60,923 bases of DNA from Plantago elongata (Eukaryota; Streptophyta; Magnoliopsida; Lamiales; Plantaginaceae), in NCBI GenBank assembly GCA_036897095.1, contig JAYMSP010000279.1, forward strand, positions 1 through 60,923. Reading direction: 5' to 3'. This document shows, in pieces, positions 1 to 11,583 of this stretch. Position 1 is the first letter of the stretch. Every line of letters starts with the position of its first letter. Both the position numbers and the translations under genes were made by a program. The notes under the pieces were generated by a model that did no database searches, had not been told where the DNA came from, and saw only the letters and a program-made list of their open reading frames with translations.

Positions 1-420
1 CCCTCCCCCCCCCCCCCCTCCCCTCCCGCGCGCGCAAGTGCCCGACCAAACAATTAAAATTTTGTGGAAACACAAGAAAAATTATATTTTTGTTACCTTT
101 TATTTTTTTGTCGGGTAGGGGGAAGGGTACCCCACCTCCCCGGTACCCGACAAAAAAAATTAAAATTTCGTGGAAACATAAAAAAAAAATTTGTCAGGTA
201 GGGGGTATGGTACCCCACCTCACCCCACCCTCGGATACTCGATAAAAATTTTAAAATTTCGTAAAAGGTAAGAAAAAGTATATTTTTGTTAACTTTTTTT
301 CTTTTGTCGGGTAGGGTACCTCCCTCCCCCGGTGTTGGACAAAAAATTAAAATTTCGTAAAATGCAAGAAAATTTATATTTTTGTTAACTTTTTTATTTT
401 GTCGGGTTAAAATTAAATTT
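1..420. repeat. ~100-bp tandem minisatellite, about 4 copies
   Basis: The motif AATTAAAATTTCGT (or a one-base variant) recurs at about 53, 160, 250 and 346. Each copy is followed by an A-rich stretch, TATATTTTTGTTA and then GTCGGGTAGGG with short runs of C and G. The spacing of 90-107 bp marks a degenerate tandem repeat. The first 30 bases are almost pure C. A minus-strand reading frame through this block (93-536) is only the repeat read in phase and is not called as a gene. Confidence 0.7.
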
Positions 421-544
421 TGTAATTTTTTGCGACAATTAATATTTGCAAATTTTCCCCTCGAGTAAGAAAGAATTTTCAAAAAACAGACCCAATAACC
501 TAAACTATGTTTATTTCCGGTTATACGACCTAACACATTAATCG

Positions 545-655
545 GTCAGTAAAATTTTCGATTACGGTTATTATTAACTGGTTATAGTTATGGTTATAAC
601 CTAAATCAGAATAGTGGTTATGGTTATGGTTATTAACCAACCATTCCCAAACCTA
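545..655. repeat. GGTTAT-rich simple sequence
   Basis: GGTTAT or GGTTATT hexamers occur repeatedly, for example TGGTTATGGTTATGG near 615, ending in GGTTATTAACC. This is low-complexity sequence between the 100-bp minisatellite and the GAAACTAG array. No gene is seen. Confidence 0.5.
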
Positions 656-659
656 ATCA

Positions 660-2410
660 TGATGTGAGCTTAGTGAACGTGCAATATGTACTTTTCTTTT
701 TGCTGAAACTAGCATTGTAGTTCCAAGAAATGCTTAATTCGAATTTAGGATGGGGACAATGAACCTGAAACCAATACTTTTATTTTACTGAAACTAGCAT
801 TGTAGTTCCAAGAAACGTTTAATTAGGTAGGGTTGAGGACGGCTACGGGTTGAGTACGGGTAGCCGTCCTCAACCCTAAATTTTAATTAAGACCATAGCT
901 CCCAGAGGGAGTTTTCAAATTCAGTGTTTTTTTAGGGTTCACTATACCCTTTAGGGTTTTAGAACTATGAAACTAGTTTTTGTGAGCATGAAACTAACTT
1001 TTGTGGGCATGAAACTAGGGTTTATACCCATGAAACTAGCATTAATTATCATAAAACTAGCTTTAATCATCATGAAACTAGCTCAATGAACATGAAACTA
1101 GTACTTTCTTCTGCTGAAACTAGCATTGTAGTCCCGATAAATGCTTAATTAGGGTTTAGGTTACCCGTCCTCAACCATAAGCCCTAATTAAGACCGTATA
1201 GCTTCTGGAGGGAGCTTTCAAATTCAGTGGTTTTTTTAGGGTTCACCAATCCCTTTAGGTTTTTAGAATTATAAAATTAGATTTTGAGTACATGAAACTA
1301 GGGATTTTTACCCATGAAACTATCATTAATCATATCATGAAACTAGCTCAATAAATTTGAAACTAGCTCAATATAAAATATCATGAAACTAAGTTTTAAA
1401 ATTAATTTTTATATTATTGAAACTAGCTTTTGTGAACCTGAAATTAATTTTTATTGTTCTAAAACTAGATTTTGTGAATATAAACTAATACAAAATATCA
1501 TGAAACTAGGTTTTGTGGTTTTGAAACTAGTTTTTGAGTTATTGAAACTAGATTTTGTGAACCTGAAACTAATTTGTGTTGTTCTGAAACTAACTTTTGT
1601 GAATGAAATTAATACAAAAGGTCATGAAACTAGGTTTTATGAATCTGAAACTAGCTTTTGTGAATATAAAACTAATACTCCTTCCGTCCTATCAAACTTC
1701 ATACATTAGAGTTGGCGCGTAATTTTATGCGAAAAGTTAAAGTAATGATAAAAAACGAAGAAGGTGGATAAAATTGTACTTTTAGTGGCAAAATGTGTGT
1801 TTTGTGTAAAGTTGAGATTGTTTATTATTTGTTAGTGGTGGGGTAACTTTCTTTTTTAGTAATGTATAAAGTTTGGTGGGATGGCTAAAAATGACAAATG
1901 TATGAAGTTTGATGGGACGGAGGGAGTACAAAATATCATGAAACTAGCTTTAATCATCATGAAACTACCTTAATGAACCTGAAACTAGTACTTTTCTTCT
2001 GCTGAAACAAGCATTGTAATCCCGATAAACGATGTATCCGTCTTCAACCCTAAATCTTAATTAAGACCGTAGCTACCGGAGTGAGTTTTCAAATTCAATG
2101 ACTTTTCTTAGGGTTCACTATTCTTTTTAGGATCTTAGAACTAAATTAATTTTTGTGTTATTGAAACTAGTTTTTGTGAATGAGAAATTAATACAAAAGA
2201 TCATGAAATTAGGTTTTATGGTTTTGAAACTAACTTTTACGGACATGAAACTAGCTTTTGTGAATGTGAAACTAGGTTTTTGTTATTCTGAAACTAACTT
2301 TTCGTGAATATGAAATTAATATAAAAGATTATTAAACTAGATTTTGTAGTTCTGAAATTAAATTTTACGGACATCAAGCTCGTTTTTGCGTTTTTGAAAC
2401 TAGAAAATCA
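660..2410 (+). repeat. GAAACTAG ~21-bp minisatellite array with telo-box palindromes (left copy)
   Basis: Units of about 21 bp with core TGAAACTAG followed by TTTTGTGAAC-like sequence repeat through the block. They are interrupted every few hundred bases by a conserved module: a palindrome containing GGTTGAGGACGG, then TTAATTAAGACC, GGAGGGAGTTTTCAAATTCA and AGGGTTCAC. At 829-877 the palindrome is an exact 18-bp stem (AGGGTTGAGGACGGCTAC and its complement) with a 13-base loop. Further modules start near 1150 and 2030. Because the unit is about 21 bp, reading frames stay open (1383-1709), which gives a repetitive peptide that is not a credible gene. The same family occurs in reverse orientation at 35990-38055. 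Confidence 0.85.
1678..1926. mobile_element. Stowaway-type MITE, 249 bp
   Basis: The element starts CTCCTTCCGTCC and ends GGGACGGAGGGAG. The two ends are inverted copies over about 30 bp; both continue into ATCAAACTTCATACATT or its complement. It is flanked by TA on both sides (1676-1677 and 1927-1928), the target duplication of Tc1/mariner-derived Stowaway elements. It is inserted inside the GAAACTAG array, so it is younger than the array. It has no coding capacity. Confidence 0.88.
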
Positions 2411-2670
2411 AGCAATCGTTGTTCATTAACATCATTTCCCCTAATTATAACTCCAAAACTATTACACGAGCTCAATTTCATAAGTTAATAAATGAATTAG
2501 TATCACCATTCTGGAAGCATCCAATCAAATTCACCTGCAGTGTCAAAATTTGTCCTCCTTCTCCCATGTTTCGCACGCATTCTTTTTCCCGAATCATCAT
2601 CCAATTTTGGCTTCCAATTTTTTTTCATTTGCACCAATAGTGCTCGCTGTAAATCAATAAAGAGAAAAAT

Positions 2671-2779
2671 GGCATCTAAATGCTCGTAGGGAGTAAACAA
2701 TTGCCGAGCAACTCAAACACAATGGAAACTCTACTTCAACAAGAATCGCCTTGGAGCAGCCATTGATGCTTACACGGAG
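2671..2779 (+). pseudogene. Broken first-exon fragment of a TPR protein, CHIP-like
   Basis: Read from 2703, the strand gives AEQLKHNGN. After a one-base frame change it gives YFNKNRLGAAIDAYTE, ending exactly at a splice donor (GAG|GTAGTA at 2779/2780). This matches the opening of the first TPR repeat of plant CHIP-type (Hsc70-interacting) U-box ligases, where the first exon also ends soon after DAYTE; that match is from memory of the family. The break is a single missing base in the Ser codon before Tyr. An ATG at 2671 meets a stop after six codons. No downstream TPR or U-box exon is seen within the following kilobase. I infer a captured or relic gene fragment. Confidence 0.6.
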
Positions 2780-3954
2780 GTAGTATTTACAACTTCGAAA
2801 CTCATCCTTTTTTTCCTTTTCGATTTCTATTATGCGATTCAATTGCCTTCTTTTCTTTTTGAGATCTAATCTATTGATATTTTATTCTTGCACATCATCT
2901 TTTAAGGAAGAAGAAGAAATGACGGTGTCAGGAAGAAGAAGAAGAAATGAGGAGCTGTGTAGTACGTAGGTTAGAAAGAATTGAAACTTAAGTTAATTAA
3001 TTCATCATAGTACGAAACGTCAATCCCTTTAATTCTAGTAACCTTGTTCGGAACTAAGTGAGTGGTAGTTTTATCCGATTAAAGTAAATTTAGGGCTCAT
3101 AAAATTAGAATGACCTTACATGTAATTATTTTAGAAAGTATTTTTATATGTAATAGTTGTTGTTAAGTGATTTATATATGTAATTCTTTCTAAATTATAA
3201 CTATATCGAACTGATTGAAATAAGGTATAAATTATAAATACATCAAATTAAAATAAACTGAAATAATTTTAAGTTGAATAAAATCGAACCTTCCTTCATT
3301 TTCATGAAACACATGGTGTGATGTAAGTAATAGATGTATCCTCTGGGTGTTCCAACTTCTTTGCCCTTAACTTCCCGTGGAAATTGTAGAAAGGGTCCCT
3401 TGTTGGAAAGTTGGAAACTATCCAAATTTTTATAATTAAAATGTCATTTCTTTTGGCAATAGGGTGTTGAAAACTGCATGTGTTTTTAATAGAGAGCTAA
3501 ACTCCTTTAATTTGAAATAAAAAGTTTTGAACTTAATAGGCAATTGCCAACCAACCTTACCAATAATAAACTTGATAAGTACAAACTACACATGGCTTAT
3601 TCACGTGAAAAATAATAATCATTCTGATCGTCAGTCCTGAAGATCTCAAGCATGAGTTCCCTTGTCATCTGAAATGATGGCAATACCACATTTTTATAAC
3701 TAAGGGGACATATTATGAGGACTATTTGCACTTTATTATTACTCCTCTATCATTATCATAAGCATTTCTAATAACTACGCATTTGTCATTACCCTACTTT
3801 CAAATCCAAGGCGAATATACAGGACAACCATTATTATACAAAGATTGAAACATCACATTGGGAATGAATCAACTGAACTGAGATTTACATTCACATCAAG
3901 TAACTGCATCTGTTCTGTAAGTATGCTACAGAATAGACCTGCAGGAGAAAGGTT
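2780..3954. other. AT-rich spacer, probably includes the 3' UTR of the coiled-coil gene
   Basis: No reading frame with family-like sequence is visible. The part next to the following gene (about 3600-3954) is probably its 3' untranslated region, since that gene runs leftwards and stops at 3955. A GAAGAAGAAGAAATGA motif is repeated near 2910 and 2933. Confidence 0.4.
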
Positions 3955-6206
3955 TCATCTGCTTGTCGGAAGTGATTCTCTGCCGCCAAGAGTCTGAATT
4001 ATAGCCTCTAGAAGTTTAATCTCTTTATCTCGTTTGTTGATCTCTTCTTGCTTTGAACGTAACTCTTCCATGTGAAGTTCAAATACTCCTGCAAGAAGTA
4101 GGAGTCACATTATTTCACTGGCAAGTAGAAGGGTAACATGCTTAGCACATCTTTACAGACATACACAAACAACAAGCTAGTGACTAAGACGATATCACCT
4201 AGTAGAAGGCTAGCAGAGTTCTAATACATTAATTTCTTCTGTGTTCCTTAACTTGCTTCTCGATGGAAGCCACACAAACAGAGATCCTGCTACCATCTCA
4301 GCGGTGGGTACATTTTTACACTTCTACCATTTCAGTCAACTAGACCCGGGTCAAGGAAGACAAAATGTGCAGGAGGCAGAAAAGCTGGTGTTCTATGATT
4401 AACTAGGCATAATATGAGAAATTTAGAAACTGGGCCCAAGGACTTGATCATGTCCCTCCATCAGGGGAAAGATATACATGCTATTGTGCCCAAGTTTTAT
4501 CTAAATCTGTCTAAAGCCAGCAAAAGAGAATCAGATATTATGCCAAATGAAACTTAGTGTGGCTCTCCTACCACCAACGACAGCGAACACCCACAATAGA
4601 GACTAATGAAAACACTTAAACCCCAGACTCCACTTTAACCCCATACTTTCTGTTGCTAAACTTTAGCATGTTAAGAGGCTCAAAATGAAGCCCACAAAAT
4701 TGTTTGGTAACCAGACAAAAGCATCTAAAACTCTAGTCAGCTTGAGGAACGAATCAAAGTAACTTCTTTTCATTATAGAGTGTTTTTATCTGTAAAGAGA
4801 GAGCTCTCAAATCTTTGACACCTCATCTACATCCAGCTGTTGTTATCAGATAAATCTTTCAGATCGTACATTCTCTTATCCGATAATGAAATAAGCCAGT
4901 GGAATAGATGTGTTATGCAATTGAAAATTTCTAAGCCAAACTATCAATATTCATAGCTCACTGGATTCTGGAGTACATGATTAGGGTCATATGCATTACT
5001 CTTGTGGTTCGAAATTTGTCAGTCAGGTATGAGTCTAAGATATCAATAATTCATATCTTAGTATAAACTAAGTCAAGATGCAAAAAGTATCATATCACAG
5101 ATGTGTTTCTTCTATATGAATTTATAATGGAGCAAGAACATACTTGTGGTGTTTTCAAGCTCTTTGGTAATTTCTTGAGCACGTATTTCAGCAGCTTTCT
5201 GTGATGCTTCCGCTTGACGTTTATCAACCCGTGCACGTGCAGCAGCAGATATAGCCGAATCAAGTTCTCGTTCCAGAGTCTGTACTCTTTGCTCTAGTAC
5301 CTGCAGTTATTCAGCTGGTTTTATTACACCAAGCTCACCCAATATAAATTCCATACACTTCTATAACTGATTGTAAAAGGCCTTCAAGGTCTGGCCTACA
5401 CCAATGAACTAAATAATCATGGGGTCAATTAAAGAAAGGCATTATATATGCCCCAATCATCCGAAATAATCTCATGTATATAATCTGGTCACCGAACTTC
5501 AAATCCTTGGGCCGCCTTACACAACAATGCCACAGAAGACCAGTCGTAACTCATACCCTACCCTATGACACTAATGCAGCAAGCCTTAATCATCTGCAAC
5601 TTCATCACCATTCACCATCGAGCAAATTAAAACTTATAAATGACAGGAGTATTCCTAGTTTACACCAAGATCAACTAATTCCCATCCAGATATGAGATAA
5701 CCGAGAGATAACAAAGTCCTACAAAAAACTTGAATTCAAAATTCTGCTCGAATTCTACCCGGAAATGAAGTCTTCGATCACTATAATTCTATAAATCACA
5801 TCTAATCAACATTTTTCACAAAACAAAGCCCAAAAATCAACACAATAAGCTCCTCTAGGATGTAACAATACACTGATCAACATCACCGAACAAAAAGCAC
5901 GAATTAAACGTATCACTCACGACACTCCAAGTCCAATCAGCAAGCATCAATCAACTCAAATACTCAGTAACTACTACCACATAATGAAGTGAGGAGAGTA
6001 AAATGAACAACGAATAAGACCTTGATGGTGCGAGCTTGTTCGGAAGTGAGAGAAGCTTTAGCGAAGGACTCTTCATCGACATAAACGGCTTTCTTGAGGA
6101 GGAGATTCTGCAGAGAATCGAGATTCGATGATATCTCGGTGAGATTGCCGATTGAAGCCGTCCATCTCTGATTTCCTTTTACCTTTTCTTCCTCTCTCTC
6201 CTCCAT
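3955..6206 (-). CDS. Small coiled-coil protein, 158 aa, three exons
   Basis: The exons are 6206-6021, 5300-5144 and 4088-3955, all with GT-AG borders, and sum to 159 codons including TGA. The protein starts MEEREEEKVKGNQRW. From about residue 60 to the end it is almost continuous heptad-rich coiled coil, with segments such as VLEQRVQTLERELD and IKLLEAIIQTLGG. It is rich in Glu, Lys, Arg and Ala, with no signal peptide or membrane segment. The start is the first ATG of an exon with a short acidic N-terminus. I do not recognise a named family. Such short plant coiled-coil proteins are often annotated as golgin- or kinesin-like without evidence, so I assign no function. It probably acts as an oligomeric adaptor (inference). 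The gene is isolated; its neighbours are repeats on the left and a 4.6-kb gene-free stretch on the right. Confidence 0.85.
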
Positions 6207-6239
6207 AATAATGGCCTCCTCGTCTTTTTCTTCTCTGTC

Positions 6240-9200
6240 GCTCTGATGGATTAGTTACTAAAATTGTCGATACTCACCAGAAAGCGCGTCCCCACCAAAC
6301 TAAGCTGGAAGAGTGGATGTGATAGGTCCAGTTATGCCAATTCGTTAAACCGACCCGGTCCAAGTCGTGTTAAGGGTGGTGGATCCTTTAAGGTTTTTAA
6401 TGAAACAATACATTAAGATTTACGCATTTATTGGGTTTCGAGTAGTTCATCTAGAAAACGCACTGATACTAACTATGTAACCACTAGATCAGATGAATTT
6501 TAAATTAAATCTACAATGTTTTAAAACTACAAAGTTTAAGGGTGGTTTGTCTAGGCCAGGACATTACTATTTAATTCTAAAACCTCTCAAAATGCATAAT
6601 TGTGTGTGATAATGTGTAGAACCATTTAACACATGTATATCCACCGGAAATGCATGGTATCGTAAAGCTAACTAGCTCCAATGTTGGCTTAGTCTCAAAA
6701 TTTATTGTCCGCGGCGTGTAAAAGGTTCGAATAATGTACAAAATATGTTATTTTATATGATATTGTTCTCCTTTTTTCTTTTTTTTTACGGTAGCCTTTA
6801 CAGGTTTGCTTTTAATGCCCGAAAGGTAAGCAGATTTAGCATAGGCAAATGTATTAGCAGGCATCTGTAATGTGGGAAGGTATTTTACAACAGTTATAGT
6901 CACCAATTGTAAGTATGATGAATATTAGACTGTCAGCCACGTGATGTGAGGCATACATTCATGTTCCAGGTGTAATCATGTGTTATAAGTTAGGACTTTT
7001 TGAACTCTTCGCACCATACAAGTATGTATGCGCTTATTCCAACCGATATTAGAAAGACTCATGTATAGCTCAATGTTCATGGAATGGGTTTGAAATACCC
7101 GGTCCAAAGGCATATTATTAGTTTAGATTTTACCCGCCGTTTGGTAGCTTGGCATTAGGGATTTTGATAGACGTTATGTGTGACTCTTATTTCATTTCTA
7201 GCTATTGATGGTTCAAAAATTTCATTAGGGTTGGGTGTGGGGGGGGGGGGGGGGGGGAGGATATCAACTCACTGGCATGGACAAACTTGTAATGTAGCAG
7301 GACATGCATATTTCGGTGGAAATTTTGAATAGTCAATTCAGATTACAAAATAATGTATACTCACTGCACGATAGTAATTTGTCAAGATTGATGAGAGCAT
7401 GAAAGTCGAGTTGAAGTCGTGATCTTGTATATGCTCTCATCAATTCCGGTAAGGAATTAAGTTGCAATAACCTTCACCTTCCCTCTGAATTATATTGAAA
7501 CTTAATCAAAATTTCTTGAAATTAATGAAAATTTTACTGGGTAAAATCGAATTCATTACAGGATGCACTTGCCAGTGTGTTTCTTTGTATTAGTTGAAAA
7601 TAATTATTTGGTAATGCGCTGTCTTTATTTTCGTCACGAGTCACGCTTAACTGTCAGCTCTCATCGCACCTATAAATACCAACCTCCAAGTGCTTTATAC
7701 CAACAACCAAAATAATTTCATCCTTTATTCATTTTATTCCCATTCTGCATTTTGTCGCCCAAACAAGCGAACCTGCTCCGTTGGGGTCAAAATAATTTGC
7801 GGAGAAGAAGAAAGACGAGCATTGGAGGCCATCGTACTTGGTGCGCAAAAGCTTGTAGATTGGAATACTCGGCCTCAAGGGAAACATCAAAAGCGCACAT
7901 CGCTTAGTTCGAGTCTATAATTCTTTTTATAAAGACCTGACACTTATATCCACTGTAAGTTTATTTTCTTATTATGTTCATATGACTGTAACTTCTAATT
8001 CTCCCATTCCATTAAAATTTATGCAAGTAGTTCTTATATATAGCTTGAATTAAAGAAAGTTAATTGAAAAGAAAATTGTTTGTGTGTTGGTAAAGCGTGG
8101 TAAGTGAGTGAGGAAGTGCTAGATAGGGTGGATTAGAATAGAGGATTGATCCTCATACTTCCACATAACTAAATGAAGTGGGTTATAAATGTGAATTATT
8201 AACTAAGCAATAATTGAAGTGGAAAAAGGTGTGTTTGGTATATGGAGTTATTAAAAGATTTCTGGTGTTTGAGCGTGAATGGATGTGTGTAAGAACGAGA
8301 CTCATGGTTTAGATAATTCAAAATTATTTGATTGATTTTATGATTGTTTAATTATCATTGTTTATGAAAAGAAAAGAAGCGATCAAACGTAGAGTAGAAA
8401 TATAAAAGTCCACGTTAAAACTGAGTTGCTATTGAGTTATATGAATGCATTGCAACAATTAGTAACTCTAGTAGAAGTCCGCGTCAAAGCTTCTCACTTA
8501 ATTCTAATCGAGTTAAGTTGAATTAAATTCATATGCCGATTGACTGAATTGCCATGCCATCATTTCATTGTTGTAAGCCTACCCATGTAATTTGGTCATT
8601 TAATTAATATTTAACCAAAGTTATATTATTTTATGAGTTATAAATAAATAAATATGTACCGCTGAATTATTTGTGCACGAATCTTTTACTCATTTACTGA
8701 TACATATCTTCCCTCGTTTTCATTTTTTAAATTAAATATTTTACTTTCTCATTATCTCACACAAATCAATTCAAAAGTAATAAGACATCACATTGATCTG
8801 TTGATATATTTCTATGATGATCCATTCACGAAAACACTAAAACTATATAATTTGTGAATAAGTAACATTAACATGTATACTCAACACTTTATGCAAAACA
8901 CAAAGTATAGCTTGAGCAATTTCCTCGAACAAATGATGTTGTAACTGCACTTCTGAAAATGTCATCTCATTCCTCCCAGTGCTAGTTCCAACAAATTAGC
9001 TCTCAACCCCTTTCTTCCAGTAGTTTCTTAGTATAGTCCAACCTTTTTCAACATCCCAACAATTAGTGTGCTCCACATCAGGTCTACATTGCTTATAGTA
9101 CTCTCAAGTCTCAACTCGCAAGTATCAAGAATCAACTAGCATAATGTTCGATACCCTAATAAAAATATGAGTTTAACATACAGATCAAGTAAATATTTAA

Positions 9201-10900
9201 ACAAATTTAGGGCTTGTATATGAAGACACCACAACCTGAAGTACACCTGGCTCCAACACAATCAACCCACCCACAATATTTTTAAAAATCCATCTCAAGT
9301 GATATTATTTTCCTTAAATTTCTTTAAAATCATTCATACTCAACCCGTAACACTTTTATTTTTTCGTATGACGACTATAATTTGGGTGGATTTGTTAATA
9401 AGTTAGCAAGTATGTGTCCGGAAAACTTTCCACCAAAAGAATCAAGCCGTACACGTTAAGAACTTAGAAAAGTTTAATGTCTCGTGTCAAATTTAAACCT
9501 TAATTTGATGCCAATAAACTTGGACATGAAGCAACTATTACTATAAGTTGCTCACACACAAACTTTGAATTCTAAATTATTGTAAGACAAAGGGTAAATA
9601 TAATAACACAATGTGAAAGCACTTAGTCCAAGCTACTCAATTATTCTTGCACCATTGAGTCTATAAACATCCAATACTGCAGAAATGGTACAGAGTCCAT
9701 TGTTCACCACTCTTTACCAAAAACGGCAAAGGAAACAAAGAACAGTACATATGGACGCAATTAAAAGGCAGAGGCTCTGTGTGTGATACTACGAGTTTTC
9801 ACCCACCTTTACACGTACAAGCAAGAGCAAGAGCCCTATAATACCAGACCATTTACGGACCCTGTCTTACCTGGCCTAACCTATATATAGTGCCATATCC
9901 AAAATAACAATTGGAAAGTGACTCGACATGGTCCCAACGGTTCTATTTTTTCTCATCATTGGCTATTTTTATACTGATACTTGTAGACTCATTAAGCTAT
10001 GTTGAAACGGAAGCTTTCACTTAAATGGCAACTTACAGCAACACCCATACATTTCTAACTCCTAACCTATCTTTAACTCATCATACAACTAATTTCCGGG
10101 AAATTAAGCTCAGATTTGAGAATGACCCGGTCTAGATCATAAACTTACACTAATCTTGGTCGTCTTGTATTTATTTTCTATTTCTACAACTTCTCCCTTT
10201 TATTATGATTTGATTTGCATCACGAATTTTATGCCTTCCTTATTTCTAGTTCTCGGTCATATTAGACTCGATTTTATTGTGCATAATTTGGAATTCTAGA
10301 TCATGTATGACAATACGACACAAGTCACATTTGGAATTTTTAAAGTCACATACCAAGCACTCTATTTATACTTAGAAATACAATTTATACTTAGAAATAC
10401 ATATAAAAAGTAACTTAAAATATAATGTTCATTTCATTGTTAACATTGCGGTAAGTGAAAAGTATAATGTTAAGACAAGTATCATGACTTGAACATATAA
10501 AGCATGTGGAATTTTTTTAACTTTTACCAATGTACTGGGTAAATAACTAAATATAGCAACACCTAAATATTTAATAGTTGGACTCAGCAAGAGTGAAGTT
10601 CTAGGACAATTTGAATTTTTAAAACTTTCAAGCGATGAAGGTGGCTAATCTTAGAAGAAAGTTGTTAAGATCTAGTTAAAGAACGAGTAAACTGGAAAAC
10701 AAAATCTGACTGCAAATATGTCAAAATCTTTAATTTTTTTTAGAAAAAGAAAAAAATGATTTTAGAAATTAAGAATTAGATGTAAAAGAATTGATGGGAC
10801 ATTTTAACTCCTTAATTTTAGAGTGTTATACACGCAATTCTGTTAAGAAATTAACCCTTTCATCATCACTCCACTTCTTATATAAACCCAATAAAATATG
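6240..10900. other. 4.6-kb gene-free spacer
   Basis: This is AT-rich sequence without a recognisable gene. It contains a run of 19 G (7239-7257) and a short tandem repeat of TTTATACTTAGAAATACA near 10369-10403. Two TATA-like boxes (CTATAAATACC near 7672 and CTATATATAG near 9880) have no convincing gene downstream. The last part may be the promoter of the Pumilio gene. Confidence 0.5.
7670..7920 (+). other. TATA box followed by a 76-codon frame; possible small gene or transcript
   Basis: CACCTATAAATACC at about 7669-7682 is a good TATA box, and a 76-codon frame starts 18 bp later at 7690. The latter part of the peptide, EEERRALEAIVLGAQKLVDW, looks helical and protein-like, while the first half is low in information. 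I recognise no family. An ATG only about 10 bp after the TATA box is too close for a normal transcription start, so the real product, if any, would begin further in or be noncoding. Listed only as a candidate. Confidence 0.2.
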
Positions 10901-11583
10901 TCCTAATCTGTTTCATCTTTTCGTACAACAACGTTGGATGAAGAACAGTGTAGTAGTAGTAGCAGTACTCTGTTCCTTTTTGCCAGCTCAGTAAAACCCA
11001 AACATTTTCAATTTTCAAATTTCAGGTATATTTGATGTATTGTTGTAGAAGGAGAGTACAGTGAAGGTGAGAGAGTGTGTGTCTGTTCCTTTTCTCTAGC
11101 TTTAATGGCGTGAAACCGTACCGAGTTTCTGTGTACGTGTATCATATACATACATTTATACGCTTGTGTATGTGTAGGTAAATGCCAATCCATCCATCTT
11201 TGCATGCCTAACCAACTCCCTTTTCTCTACAGTTCCTATTTTTTCATATCAAGATTCCAAAACCCAAAACAAAATCCAGTACTAGTTGATTCGAAATAGA
11301 AATATAAGAGGCAATCCTTTTCTTTCTTCTTGTTTCTTGAAACGGAAACACAGACCAAATGCTATTGAAATCTTAGTATCAAAACCCTTCCCCCTTTGCC
11401 TTTTCTACCAAATAGAGATTTTGAGGACAACACAGATGGTAAAATCGACGATACTTTGATTTTATTTCACATGAGTTTTCGATTTATGCCAGATATCACT
11501 CCCTTTTGTCATTTGCATCTGTATTTCCTTGTTTTCTTCTTCTTTCTGAGTGTGTGATTTCTGTTTGATTCTAGCTAGACAAG

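Noticed and set aside
93-536. 147-codon minus-strand frame
   Set aside because: It lies wholly in the ~100-bp minisatellite; the peptide repeats with the DNA and matches no family.
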